From contig JALSHI010000068.1 in NCBI GenBank assembly GCA_026982315.1, forward strand, positions 1 to 39,598: DNA of 39,598 nt. Reading direction: 5' to 3'. A program made the position numbers and the translations under genes. Origin of the DNA: Lysobacterales bacterium (GTDB lineage Bacteria > Pseudomonadota > Gammaproteobacteria > Xanthomonadales > Marinicellaceae). A model generated the notes under the pieces. It was not told the origin of the DNA. It saw only the letters and a program-made list of their open reading frames with translations, and did no database searches. This document shows positions 17,396 through 27,248 of this stretch, piece by piece (the stretch's first letter is position 1; each line of letters opens with the position of its first letter).

Positions 17396-17977
17396 ATGTC
17401 CAACCTTTTTCTGATTTTTGTCGGCGCGGCCCTGATTAACAATTTTGTGCTGGTGCGTTTTCTTGGCCTGTGTCCCTTTATGGGGGTCTCCGGCAAGCTG
17501 CAATCGGCTGTGGGCATGGGTTTGGCCACCACATTTGTGTTAACCCTGTCGGCCATACTTAGTTACCTGATTCACACGTATTTGTTGCAGCCACTGGGGC
17601 TGGAATACCTGCGCACCCTGAGTTTTATTCTGGTGATTGCCGTCACTGTACAAATTACCGAGATGGTCTTACACAAGTCTTCGCCCCTGCTGTATCAGGT
17701 GCTGGGCATTTACCTGCCTTTGATTACCACCAATTGCGCGGTTTTGGGTGTGGCCCTGCTGAACGTGCAAGAGCAGCACAATTTGCTGGAGTCCGCCATT
17801 TTTGGCCTGGGCGCGTCCGCCGGTTTCACCCTGGTGCTGGTATTGTTTTCCGCCATTCGCGAGCGCCTGGAAATGGCGAACATCCCTGAGTCTTTCAAAG
17901 GCGTGCCCATTGCCCTGGTCACCGCCGGCATCATGTCGCTGGCCTTTATGGGTTTTTCCGGCATGGGCCAGCCCTGA
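17396..17977 (+). CDS. rsxA: Electron transport complex subunit RsxA/RnfA
   Basis: A 193-residue membrane protein with six hydrophobic spans, homologous to NqrE. Family marks are [18 protein letters not shown] at the start and [13 protein letters not shown] in the middle; the two membrane cysteines (in LGLCPF and TNCAV) are thought to hold an iron-sulfur centre between RsxA and RsxE. The complex couples ferredoxin/NADH electron flow to ion movement and in E. coli keeps SoxR reduced. It is the first gene of the rsxABCDGE set; the next gene starts 4 bases after its stop. No strong Shine-Dalgarno is seen. Confidence 0.95.
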   Translation: MSNLFLIFVGAALINNFVLVRFLGLCPFMGVSGKLQSAVGMGLATTFVLTLSAILSYLIHTYLLQPLGLEYLRTLSFILVIAVTVQITEMVLHKSSPLLYQVLGIYLPLITTNCAVLGVALLNVQEQHNLLESAIFGLGASAGFTLVLVLFSAIRERLEMANIPESFKGVPIALVTAGIMSLAFMGFSGMGQP

Positions 17978-17981
17978 CGCC

Positions 17982-18599
17982 ATGAACACTACTGCGAACT
18001 TGTCAAACATGACTCATGGTAGCTGGGTCAACGGACTTCTCGCCATGGGCGCTATCAGCCTGTTGGCGCTGGTGTTTGGCCTGGTGGTGTGGTGGGTGTC
18101 GCGAAAATTCCGGGTGGAGGGCAATCCGCTGGCCGAACAGATCAATCAGATTTTGCCCCAAACCCAATGCGGTCAATGCGGTTACCCTGGCTGCAAGCCT
18201 TATGCCGAAGCCATCGCCAAGGGCGAGGCGCCAATTAACCAGTGCCCGCCCGGCGGGGAAGAAGGCATTAAGAAACTGGCTGATTTGCTGGGCGTGGAGC
18301 CATTGCCGCTCAATGACGAACACGGCCAGACCAAGGACGAGGACATGGTGGTCAAAATTATCGAGGAAGACTGCATTGGCTGCACCAAGTGCATTCAGGT
18401 GTGCCCGGTGGACGCCATTATCGGCGCACCCAAGCACATGCACACGGTCATCGCCGAAAATTGTACCGGCTGTGATCTGTGCATTCCGGTGTGCCCGGTG
18501 GACTGCATTGTGCCCGTGCCAGCGCCTTTGCCGGCATCCATTCAACGGCCGAACAAGTCCAGTTTGTTGAACCTGGTGGAGGCGGCTGGCCAATGGTAA
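17982..18599 (+). CDS. rsxB: Electron transport complex subunit RsxB/RnfB
   Basis: A 205-residue iron-sulfur protein. One N-terminal membrane span (about 20-38) is followed by the Fe-S domain motif [17 protein letters not shown] with a later cysteine in INQCPPGG, and two ferredoxin motifs, [16 protein letters not shown] and [16 protein letters not shown]. It is the electron-entry subunit. The start at 17982 was chosen as the ATG nearest the rsxA stop; a second ATG at 18009 is possible. An upstream extension would overlap rsxA out of frame. The gene overlaps rsxC by 7 bases. Confidence 0.94.
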   Translation: MNTTANLSNMTHGSWVNGLLAMGAISLLALVFGLVVWWVSRKFRVEGNPLAEQINQILPQTQCGQCGYPGCKPYAEAIAKGEAPINQCPPGGEEGIKKLADLLGVEPLPLNDEHGQTKDEDMVVKIIEEDCIGCTKCIQVCPVDAIIGAPKHMHTVIAENCTGCDLCIPVCPVDCIVPVPAPLPASIQRPNKSSLLNLVEAAGQW

Positions 18600-20227
18600 A
18601 CGAAACCATTTCCTATGTGGAAAACGGCAAGCTGTGTCAGTTTCATGGCGGCTTGATTCTGGAACACCATAAATGCGAGTCCATGGCCCGCCCCCTGGCG
18701 CGGCCCTTGTTGCCGGACTACCTGCGCGTCTCCCTGCGGCTAAACCGCGGCAACGTATCCAAACCTGTGGTGGATGTCGGCGATAAAGTCCTCAAGGGCC
18801 AAATCATCGCCGTGCCAGACACCCCGCGCGGGGTTTATGTACACGCCCCCACTTCAGGCACGGTGATGGAAATCACGCACCGGCCTGTGGCCAGCCCCGA
18901 TGCCGATCTGGCGCCGGTGGTTTGTATCCGCCCCGATGGCAAAGACCAGTGGACGCCGCTGGAACCGGTTGAAGACCCTTTTGCGCTTGACCGTCCAACA
19001 TTGGCGCAACACATCCGCAAAGCCGGTATCGTCGGTATGGGTGGCGCCGGCTTCCCCACCCATCTCAAGTATCAGAAACCGGCTGAATTGCTGATAATCA
19101 ACGGGGCTGAATGCGAACCCTATATTTCCTGTGATGAACGCTTGATGCTGGACTATCCCCACGAGCTGCTGACCGGAACCCGGCTGCTGATGCACGCCGC
19201 CGGTGCAAAAAAAGCCATTATCGCCCTGGAAGACCAGGTGGGAGGCGTGCGCTCGGTGCTGGAAAAAATCATTCAGGAAAAGGGCTATACCGGGATTCGC
19301 GTGGTCAAGGTGCCCACCATTTATCCGGCAGGTGGCGAAAAACAGCTCATCAAGGTTCTAACCTGCCAGGAAGTGCCGTCCGGTGGCATTCCCATGGATC
19401 TGGGTATTGTGGTGCAAAATACCGGCACAGCCAAAGCCGTCCATGACGCCATTATTCTGGGCAAGCCGTTAGTTGATCGCATTGTGACAGTCACCGGCGA
19501 TGTGGTGGAGGAACCGCGCAATTTTTCCGCATTGATCGGCACGCCTTTCCGCCATTTGCTGAAACTGGCGAACACTCGCCATGAGAAACTGCACCGCCTG
19601 GTGGTGGGTGGCCCCATGATGGGCTACGCCATGCCGGAAGATGGCATCGGCATCGATAAAACCAGCAATTGCCTGTTGGCCTTGAGCGAGGAAATCACCC
19701 GTCATCATGGCCCGTTGATGCCATGTATCCGCTGTGGGGAATGTGTCAACGTGTGCCCGCAAGAGTTACTGCCCCAGCAGCTGCACTGGTATATTCAGGG
19801 TGGCGACCTGGAAATGGCTCGCCAACATCATGTATTCGACTGCATTGAATGCGGCGCCTGCGCCTGGGTTTGCCCGAGCCAGATCAAACTGGTGGACTAC
19901 TACCGATATGCCAAGGCCGACTTGCGCTATCTGGATTACAAAAAAACCAAGGCGGAACGGTCGCGCATTCGTCATGAAAGGCACGACAGACGGCTGGAAC
20001 GGTTAAAGGCCGAACGCGCCGCCCGCCGCAAGCGGCATGCCCGCAGGCTACGCGACCCGGAAAAATCCAGCCAGGTCATTGCCGACACGCTGGAACGCCT
20101 GAAAGCCCAGCAGCCGTCGGCAGCAAAAAACGATAGCATGAAAACCACAAGCCAAGACAAACGCCAGGCAGCCGTAGCGGACAACGGGTCTTCCAATAAC
20201 ACTGGCAAGGATAACGCCCTGACATGA
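18593..20227 (+). CDS. rsxC: Electron transport complex subunit RsxC/RnfC
   Basis: A 544-residue peripheral subunit resembling the flavin/NADH-binding NuoF fold. Seen are the N-terminal RnfC sandwich domain ([17 protein letters not shown]), the glycine-rich [28 protein letters not shown], and two [4Fe-4S] motifs [15 protein letters not shown] and [15 protein letters not shown]. After residue ~445 comes a highly basic helical tail rich in R, K, A and E ([15 protein letters not shown] and onward). It is shorter than E. coli RsxC (about 740 residues), whose extra length is a repeat-rich Ala/Lys tail, so this is not a truncation of the core. It overlaps rsxD by 4 nt. Confidence 0.94.
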   Translation: MVNETISYVENGKLCQFHGGLILEHHKCESMARPLARPLLPDYLRVSLRLNRGNVSKPVVDVGDKVLKGQIIAVPDTPRGVYVHAPTSGTVMEITHRPVASPDADLAPVVCIRPDGKDQWTPLEPVEDPFALDRPTLAQHIRKAGIVGMGGAGFPTHLKYQKPAELLIINGAECEPYISCDERLMLDYPHELLTGTRLLMHAAGAKKAIIALEDQVGGVRSVLEKIIQEKGYTGIRVVKVPTIYPAGGEKQLIKVLTCQEVPSGGIPMDLGIVVQNTGTAKAVHDAIILGKPLVDRIVTVTGDVVEEPRNFSALIGTPFRHLLKLANTRHEKLHRLVVGGPMMGYAMPEDGIGIDKTSNCLLALSEEITRHHGPLMPCIRCGECVNVCPQELLPQQLHWYIQGGDLEMARQHHVFDCIECGACAWVCPSQIKLVDYYRYAKADLRYLDYKKTKAERSRIRHERHDRRLERLKAERAARRKRHARRLRDPEKSSQVIADTLERLKAQQPSAAKNDSMKTTSQDKRQAAVADNGSSNNTGKDNALT

Positions 20228-21270
20228 AACTGAATATTGAAAGCGCACCTCATATTCCACGCCCGGTCAGCGTCCAGCGAGTGATGGGGCTGGTGATTCT
20301 GGCGCTTGTCCCGGCGCTGCTGGCGCACTGGTGGTATTTTGGCCCGGGCATTATCCTGCAAGTCACGCTGGCGGTGATTTTCGCCCTGGCCTTTGAGGCA
20401 GCCATGCTGACACTCCGGCAGGTGCCTGTCAAGCCATTTATCACGGATTTGAGCGCGGTGCTGACCGCCATTCTGTTTGCCTTGTGTATTCCGCCACTGG
20501 CTCCCTGGTGGGTCACATGCCTGGGCATGTTTTTTGCCATTGTGGTGGCCAAGCAACTGTATGGCGGCATTGGTCACAACATTTTCAATCCGGCCATGCT
20601 GGGATTTGCAGTCATGCTGATTGCCTTCCCGCGGGAAATGTCCAATTGGCTGGCGCCACGGGATATCGCCATTGAAATGCCCGGATTGTGGGATGCCATC
20701 CGATATGTTTTCACCGGCGGACTTAGTGCATCGCAAACGACTTATGACACTCTGACCCAGGCCACGCCGCTGGATGCCATCAAAAACGGTTTGCATCAGG
20801 CCCGGGGGTTGAGCGAGATTCGCAGCCAGCCGATTTTTGGGGATTTTGGTGGCATGGGCTGGGAATGGATTGCCAACTGGTACGCCATCGGCGGTTTGTT
20901 TCTCTGGCGCAAACGGATTATTACCTGGCATGTGCCTGCCGCTGTGATTTTGACCACCATCGCCTTTTCCCTGCCTTTTTACCTTTATGACTCCGATATA
21001 TTCCTCAGCCCCTTGCAGCACCTGTTTTCCGGTGGCCTGATGCTGGGAGCATTCTTTATCGCCACCGATCCGGTCACTGGCGCTTCAAGCCCCCGCGGAA
21101 AACTGGTTTTTGGCGCGGGCGTGGCCATACTGACTGTTTTGATCCGCCAGTTCGGCGCTTTTCCCGACGGCGTCGCCTTTGGCGTATTACTGATGAACAG
21201 TGCGGCCCCTTTGATTGACCGCTTGACCATTCCCGCTCCCTACGGAGGTAAGGCACGTCGTCATGGATAA
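20224..21270 (+). CDS. rsxD: Electron transport complex subunit RsxD/RnfD
   Basis: A 348-residue NqrB-like membrane subunit with about nine spans. Characteristic pieces are the N-terminal SAPHIPRPVSVQRVM, the GGIGHNIFNPAMLGFA loop and the C-terminal ATDPVTGASSPRGK. In this family FMN is attached to a threonine; the best candidate here is the Thr in QATPLDAIK, although the preceding residues are TQ where SG is often seen. It overlaps rsxC by 4 nt and rsxG by 8 nt. Confidence 0.95.
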   Translation: MKLNIESAPHIPRPVSVQRVMGLVILALVPALLAHWWYFGPGIILQVTLAVIFALAFEAAMLTLRQVPVKPFITDLSAVLTAILFALCIPPLAPWWVTCLGMFFAIVVAKQLYGGIGHNIFNPAMLGFAVMLIAFPREMSNWLAPRDIAIEMPGLWDAIRYVFTGGLSASQTTYDTLTQATPLDAIKNGLHQARGLSEIRSQPIFGDFGGMGWEWIANWYAIGGLFLWRKRIITWHVPAAVILTTIAFSLPFYLYDSDIFLSPLQHLFSGGLMLGAFFIATDPVTGASSPRGKLVFGAGVAILTVLIRQFGAFPDGVAFGVLLMNSAAPLIDRLTIPAPYGGKARRHG

Positions 21271-21946
21271 GCGTGGCTGGACCATCCCCCTGACCCTGGC
21301 GCTCATGACACTGGCCACCAGCGCCATACTGTTTATCAGCGAGCAAGCCACCCATGCGCGCATTGAACAACAAAAACGGCAAAAATTATTGCGCAGTTTG
21401 CAAACCATTGCCCCTCCGCAACGCTATGACAATGATTTGCTGGGCAGCGCCGAGCCAATCTTTGAGCCTGAAGCCCTGGGTCATCGAAAACCGCGCACCT
21501 GGTACCGCGGCTATAAAAACGGCCAGCTGTCCCTGGTTGTATTACCGGTGACCACGCATAAAGGCTACGCCGGTGATATCCGCTTGCTGGTGGCCATTGA
21601 TGCGGCCAATGGTACAATTATCGGCACCAAAATTCTGGAGCACCATGAAACTCCAGGGCTGGGGGACCAGATCGAGCCACGGAAAAGCGACTGGTTGCTG
21701 CAATTTATTGGTGCTTCCCTGTCCCGGCCCGATGAAAAAAGGTGGAAGGTACGCAAGGACGGCGGCGAATTTGACCAAATTACCGGCGCCACCATTACGC
21801 CCCGGGCCGTAACCGGCGCCATACGGGATGCCTTGGTCTACGCCCGCGCCCATTTGCCCCAGTGGCGGAAGCAGCAGCCGGGCCAGGCCCATGCTCCGCC
21901 ACATGCGGACAATACAGAAACAAAAAGAACCGAAAACACGCCATGA
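21263..21946 (+). CDS. rsxG: Electron transport complex subunit RsxG/RnfG
   Basis: A 227-residue subunit with one N-terminal membrane span (about 5-25) and a periplasmic FMN-binding domain. The flavinylation motif is visible as DQITGATITPRAV, in which the second threonine of TGAT accepts FMN, and the domain start as EHHETPGLGDQIE. The transferase ApbE needed for this attachment is not in the window. GGAGG lies 12 bases before the ATG. The tail after residue ~195 is short and hydrophilic. Confidence 0.94.
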   Translation: MDKRGWTIPLTLALMTLATSAILFISEQATHARIEQQKRQKLLRSLQTIAPPQRYDNDLLGSAEPIFEPEALGHRKPRTWYRGYKNGQLSLVVLPVTTHKGYAGDIRLLVAIDAANGTIIGTKILEHHETPGLGDQIEPRKSDWLLQFIGASLSRPDEKRWKVRKDGGEFDQITGATITPRAVTGAIRDALVYARAHLPQWRKQQPGQAHAPPHADNTETKRTENTP

Positions 21947-22590
21947 ACCCCTTTATTCGTCATCGCCTGATTGACAATAACGCCGCGCTGGTGCAGTTGC
22001 TGGGCCTGTGTCCATTACTGGCTGTTTCCAACTCCGTGGTGAACGCCCTGGGGCTGGGGCTGGCCACCATATTCACCCTGACCTTGACCAATGCCCTGGT
22101 GTCCATCATCCGCCCCTTGACCCGCAAGGAAATTCGTATCAGCCTGTTTGTGCTGATTATCGCCGGGGTTGTCAGCGCACTGGAAATGGTGATGAACGCC
22201 TACTGGCACGAGCTGTATCTGGCCCTGGGCATTTTTATCCCTCTGATTGTGACCAATTGCATCATTATGGCGCGGGCGGAAAGCTTTGCCTCCAAGCAGT
22301 CATTGCCCAAAGCCATCGCAGACGGTTTTCTGACCGGGGTTGGTTTTGCCATGGTACTGGTGGTCATCGGCGCCATCCGGGAAATTATCGGCAAAGGCAC
22401 CGTGCTGGATCAGACCGACTTGCTGTTTGGCGCTTGGGGTGCGGCTCTTCAGTGGCGTATTCTGCCGGATTATCAGGGGTTTCTGATTGCCATTTTGCCG
22501 CCTGGGGCCTTTTTCGTCCTCGCCATTCTGGTGGCCATCCGTAACAAACTCGAACATAAAAAAAGGCAGAAGACACATGAATCCAGCTGA
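21943..22590 (+). CDS. rsxE: Electron transport complex subunit RsxE/RnfE
   Basis: A 215-residue membrane protein homologous to NqrD and pairing with RsxA. The N-terminus NNAALVQLLGLCPLLAVSNS and the central VTNCIIMARAESFA each carry the conserved membrane cysteine. Start ATG 21943 overlaps the rsxG stop (ATGA). The gene runs 14 bases into the next one, a DUF2238 gene, which is not part of the E. coli operon. Confidence 0.94.
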   Translation: MNPFIRHRLIDNNAALVQLLGLCPLLAVSNSVVNALGLGLATIFTLTLTNALVSIIRPLTRKEIRISLFVLIIAGVVSALEMVMNAYWHELYLALGIFIPLIVTNCIIMARAESFASKQSLPKAIADGFLTGVGFAMVLVVIGAIREIIGKGTVLDQTDLLFGAWGAALQWRILPDYQGFLIAILPPGAFFVLAILVAIRNKLEHKKRQKTHESS

Positions 22591-23224
22591 GACGCCTCGC
22601 CCCCTGCCGCTTTCTCCATGGGCTACCGCCACCTGGCTGCTGCTGTTTTTCAGTGTGCTCATCTGGTCCTGGATTCACCCCAAGGATCGCCTGACCTGGT
22701 GGCTGGAAGCCCTACCAGCGCTTATCGGCTTTGCGGTGTTGCTGGCCAGCTATCGACGAGTCCCGCTAACGCCATTGCTATATTGGCTGATACTGGCCCA
22801 CAGCATTGTTTTGCTGGTGGGCGCACACTATACCTATGCAGAGGTTCCGCTGTTTAACTGGATTCGGGGTTATTTTGGCCATCAGCGTAACAATTACGAC
22901 AAACTCGGGCATTTCATGCAAGGCTTTGTGCCAGCGATGATCGCCCGGGAGATTTTGATACGGAAACAGGTGGTTTGCCATAAAAACTGGTTGCCATTTA
23001 TTGTTTTGTCCATCGTGCTGGCCATCAGCGCCTTTTATGAGCTCATAGAATGGTGGGTGGCCGTACTCAGCGGCGACGAAGCCACAGCGTTTCTGGCCAC
23101 TCAGGGATATGTTTGGGATACCCAAAGCGATATGCTCATGGCCCTGATTGGGGGCACCACCGCCCTGATTACGCTGTCCGGATGGCATAACAGGCAGCTG
23201 GTTGAGTTGCAAAACCGACCATGA
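22577..23224 (+). CDS. DUF2238 (YjdF-like) inner-membrane protein
   Basis: A 215-residue membrane protein with about six spans. The DUF2238 signature is present: YDKLGHFMQGFVPAM, SAFYELIEWWVAV and a WDTQSDMLMALIG near the C-terminus, with conserved D, H and E residues inside or next to membrane segments that could bind a metal. The family (E. coli YjdF) has no established function. It overlaps rsxE by 14 bases and nth by 4, so it is co-translated with the Rnf operon; this position suggests, but does not show, a role linked to the complex. Confidence 0.87.
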   Translation: MNPAETPRPLPLSPWATATWLLLFFSVLIWSWIHPKDRLTWWLEALPALIGFAVLLASYRRVPLTPLLYWLILAHSIVLLVGAHYTYAEVPLFNWIRGYFGHQRNNYDKLGHFMQGFVPAMIAREILIRKQVVCHKNWLPFIVLSIVLAISAFYELIEWWVAVLSGDEATAFLATQGYVWDTQSDMLMALIGGTTALITLSGWHNRQLVELQNRP

Positions 23225-23961
23225 ACCAGCAGAAAAGACATGAGCTGTTTCGCCGCCTGCGCGAAATTAACCCCAACCCGACCACCGAGTTGGAATACAA
23301 CAGCCCATTCGAACTGCTGGTGGCGGTCATTTTGTCAGCGCAAGCCACTGATGTGGGCGTTAACAAAGCCACCCGGCGTCTGTTCAAAGTGGCCAACACA
23401 CCAGAAAAACTGCTGGCTTTGGGTGAAGAAGGCCTCAAGGAGTACATCAAGACCATTGGCCTGTTCAACACCAAAGCAAAAAACCTGATAAAAACCGCGC
23501 AAATCCTGCTGGAAAAACACAATGGCGAAGTGCCGCAAGATCGGGAAGCGCTGGAGGCATTGCCCGGCGTGGGCCGAAAGACCGCCAATGTGGTGCTAAA
23601 TACCGCCTTTGGTGAGCCCACTATCGCCGTGGATACGCATATCTTCCGGGTCAGCAATCGCACTGGCCTGGCCAAAGGCAGCACGCCATTGGCTGTAGAA
23701 AAAAAACTCTTGCAGGTGGTGCCGCCGGAATTCAGGAAGGACGCGCATCACTGGCTGATTCTGCATGGCCGCTATGTGTGCAAGGCCCGCACACCCAACT
23801 GCGCCGAGTGCGTCATTCGCGACCTGTGCGACTATAAAGACAAAACCGGTCAGCCTTTCACCACAGCGACGAAACGTTCCAGCGGCAAGAAAAATGCGAC
23901 CCACAAGAAAGAAGCACGGACGTTATCTCGAAAGCAGCCGCGCCAGAAAAAGCACCAATAA
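23221..23961 (+). CDS. nth: Endonuclease III
   Basis: A 246-residue DNA glycosylase/AP lyase for oxidised pyrimidines. The helix-hairpin-helix LPGVGRKTANVVLN holds the catalytic lysine, and VDTHIFRVSNR the catalytic aspartate. The C-terminal [4Fe-4S] loop is C-x6-C-x2-C-x5-C in CKARTPNCAECVIRDLC. The last ~35 residues (TTATKRSSGKKNATHKKE and onward) are a lysine/arginine-rich tail not found in the 211-residue E. coli enzyme. The rsx-nth linkage is the same as in E. coli. The 37 bases after the stop, before convergent aroE, contain no clear terminator. Confidence 0.96.
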   Translation: MNQQKRHELFRRLREINPNPTTELEYNSPFELLVAVILSAQATDVGVNKATRRLFKVANTPEKLLALGEEGLKEYIKTIGLFNTKAKNLIKTAQILLEKHNGEVPQDREALEALPGVGRKTANVVLNTAFGEPTIAVDTHIFRVSNRTGLAKGSTPLAVEKKLLQVVPPEFRKDAHHWLILHGRYVCKARTPNCAECVIRDLCDYKDKTGQPFTTATKRSSGKKNATHKKEARTLSRKQPRQKKHQ

Positions 23962-23998
23962 TACGCGAACAAGCTTTGCCTGATGTGTTCTACCAGCA

Positions 23999-24846
23999 TC
24001 AACTCCGGTGACCCGCTAGCCGGCGATAAACGCCCTCTGTACTCACCGGTTTTCCAAACCAGAGCGAAAAAGCCAGCGCCGCCTGTTCAACCAGCATCCC
24101 CAAGCCATCGTAAACCGCCGCCGCCCCGGCTTTCTGACACGCCCGGACAAAAGGCTGCGCGGCGGCGCTATAACTTAAATCATAAGCCACGGTTTCAGCG
24201 CCAAAAAGATTTTTTTCCACTGACACTGACTGTCCTTTGTGCCCCAAAGACGTGGCATTAATCACCAAATCGGCCACCGGCAAGTCCGGTAAACTCGCTA
24301 ATGGTACAGTTTCAATACCGCTGAACCGGCGTAATAAGGCATCCAGACGTTTCTGGCTGCGATTGGCCACCAGCAACCGGGCGGGATTTTCTGTCTGCAA
24401 TGCGGGAATGATTCCCTGCGCTGCGCCGCCTGCACCGATCACCACAATGGTACGGTTGTGAATGGAGAAATTTCGCCGATGAAGAAGGTCCCGCACAAAA
24501 CCGGCGCCATCGGTATTGTGTCCAGCCAACTGCCCGTTGGCCGCCACCGTGATGGTGTTAACCACACCACTTTTGGCCGCATCGGGCGATAATTGCTGAA
24601 CACAGTCGGCGGCTTGACCCTTAAATGGCAATGTGATGTTTGCCCCCAGCCCACCAGTGGAGAAAAAATCTGCAAGGGCGCCGTCAAACTCGCTGTCCGC
24701 ACAGGTTTTCAGCGCATAGTCCACCTGCAACCCGCACTGGCGAGCAAAATCCTGGTGGATGAGCGGCGACAAGGAGTGATGCACCGGCCGGCCAAACAGC
24801 GCCAGCCTGGCCGGTTTCGTTGATAATACAGCACCGGAACCTGTCA

Positions 24847-24847
<1 letters not shown>
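23999..24847 (-). CDS. aroE: Shikimate dehydrogenase
   Basis: A 282-residue NADPH-dependent enzyme of the shikimate pathway that reduces 3-dehydroshikimate. The substrate site is seen in HSLSPLIHQDF, NITLPFKGQA (catalytic Lys76) and NTDGAGFVRDL (catalytic Asp113), and the dinucleotide site in VIGAGGAAQGI with NRSQKR downstream, as in NADP-using AroE. Its ATG shares one base with the hemB stop (TGATG), so the two are translationally coupled. The first ~13 residues precede the usual family start and may be a short extension. It feeds chorismate to the trp genes present in this window. Confidence 0.94.
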
Positions 24848-25947
<1,100 letters not shown>

Positions 25948-26023
25948 TCAAATGTCCATAAAAAAATCTTGAATAAAAGCACCGGCTATTGCACCATGCG
26001 GACAATCAAAAGGCGACGTTTTC

Positions 26024-27160
26024 ATGAAAGGCAGGCAGAAAAACATTCTTGTGATTGAGAAGTCCAGCACTTTCAGCCAGCTTTTGCGGCAAACCTTGCA
26101 CGCAGGGGGATTTCGTTCCCTGCGGACTATTCCCCAATTTCCCTCCTTACCCAAAAACCGCAAGGCTTTTGACAAAGTGGATGCCATTGTGATTGGCTCC
26201 AATAGCAATGACTCAACAGCCACCACCGCTTTTTTGCAGCGCCTGTCTCACAGCCATGGACATATCCCAACTATCCTGGTGACCGACCAGAAAACCGAAC
26301 ACGATCACCAGGACAACGGGCAAAAACAACACTTTCTGAGCTGGTCTGAGTTTTCCCGCCTGCCAAGACTGTTGCACCAGCTTCTAGATAAGAGCGCAGA
26401 CACTCCTGTCAGCAAGCCAAACGACACGCCTATACGCATTCTGTTTGTCGATGATTCCTATAGCGTCCGTTTTGCCTACCAAAAACTGTTACAGGAAAAC
26501 GGATATGCAGTTGATGTGGCCAAAAATGCCATTGAGGCGCTGCAACTGGCCCGGAACAATACCTACGATCTGGCCATCGTCGATTATTATTTGCCAGACA
26601 CCAATGGCGATAAACTCTGCGCTTTACTCAAACCACTGGACAAACAGGGCTATTTACAAATTGCCTTGTTGACGGCGACTTATCGCGATGATGTGATTAA
26701 ATCAGCCTTGGAGTCCGGAGCCATTGAGTGCATGTTCAAAAACGAGGCCAAGGAATTATTTCTGGCTCGCATTGCTTCTCTGGCCCGCCATGTGGCGGCG
26801 CAAAAGGGACTGCTGGAGAGCAAACAGGAACTGTTGCATGTACTGCAGTCGGTTCATGATGTCATTCTGGGCATCGACCAGCAGAACAAAGTTGCCTTCT
26901 TTAATAAGCATGCAAAAAAAGTCATCGGCGAAAACACCCGACTATTGGGCACCCCTATCAAAAAGCTGATATCTTTTTACCGCAAGGCGCCCAAATCCAG
27001 CCAGCTTCAGTCACTGGATTGTGATAAACCAGACAATCTGGTGCAGCAGGATAACCTAGTCTGTGCATTTAACACCGACCCAGACACCCTGTATGACTGT
27101 AATATCACCCGCATTGACAAGAACAATGAACGCGTGGAATACCTGCTGATTTTACGTTAA
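26024..27160 (+). CDS. Signalling protein: degenerate receiver, receiver and PAS-like domain, no output domain
   Basis: A 378-residue soluble protein. Residues ~7-120 form a receiver-like fold with lost acidic residues: ILVIEKS lacks the paired aspartates and AIVIGSN has Gly58 where the phosphorylated Asp should be. Residues ~137-258 are a full receiver: Asp143-Asp144, phospho-acceptor Asp187 in IVDYYLPD, Thr217 in LLTAT and Lys239. Residues ~263-378 look like a PAS domain (SVHDVILGIDQQNKVAFFN), whose last strand VEYLLILR is directly followed by TAA. In most relatives a GGDEF, EAL or kinase domain follows that point; here a terminator does. No histidine kinase is nearby. It probably passes a signal by protein contact; the partner is unknown. 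Confidence 0.82.
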   Translation: MKGRQKNILVIEKSSTFSQLLRQTLHAGGFRSLRTIPQFPSLPKNRKAFDKVDAIVIGSNSNDSTATTAFLQRLSHSHGHIPTILVTDQKTEHDHQDNGQKQHFLSWSEFSRLPRLLHQLLDKSADTPVSKPNDTPIRILFVDDSYSVRFAYQKLLQENGYAVDVAKNAIEALQLARNNTYDLAIVDYYLPDTNGDKLCALLKPLDKQGYLQIALLTATYRDDVIKSALESGAIECMFKNEAKELFLARIASLARHVAAQKGLLESKQELLHVLQSVHDVILGIDQQNKVAFFNKHAKKVIGENTRLLGTPIKKLISFYRKAPKSSQLQSLDCDKPDNLVQQDNLVCAFNTDPDTLYDCNITRIDKNNERVEYLLILR

Positions 27161-27201
27161 CCCACACACGCCAGCACGCTCTGGTTCTTAGCTTGCAGCA
27201 A

Positions 27202-27228
27202 AAAAACCCCGCCTAAGGCGGGGTTTTT
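27202..27228. terminator. Bidirectional intrinsic terminator
   Basis: A perfect 12-bp inverted repeat (27202-27213 and 27217-27228) with loop TAA, core CCCCGCC/GGCGGGG, flanked by A and T runs. It ends the receiver-PAS gene on the plus strand and the pil operon plus the Ig-like lipoprotein gene on the minus strand. Confidence 0.93.
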
Positions 27229-27248
27229 CTTTATGTGTCACTCACTGA

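Noticed and set aside
19972-21021. A 349-codon minus-strand frame across rsxC and rsxD
   Set aside because: Antisense to two conserved genes; His/Gln-rich low-complexity translation with no recognisable fold.
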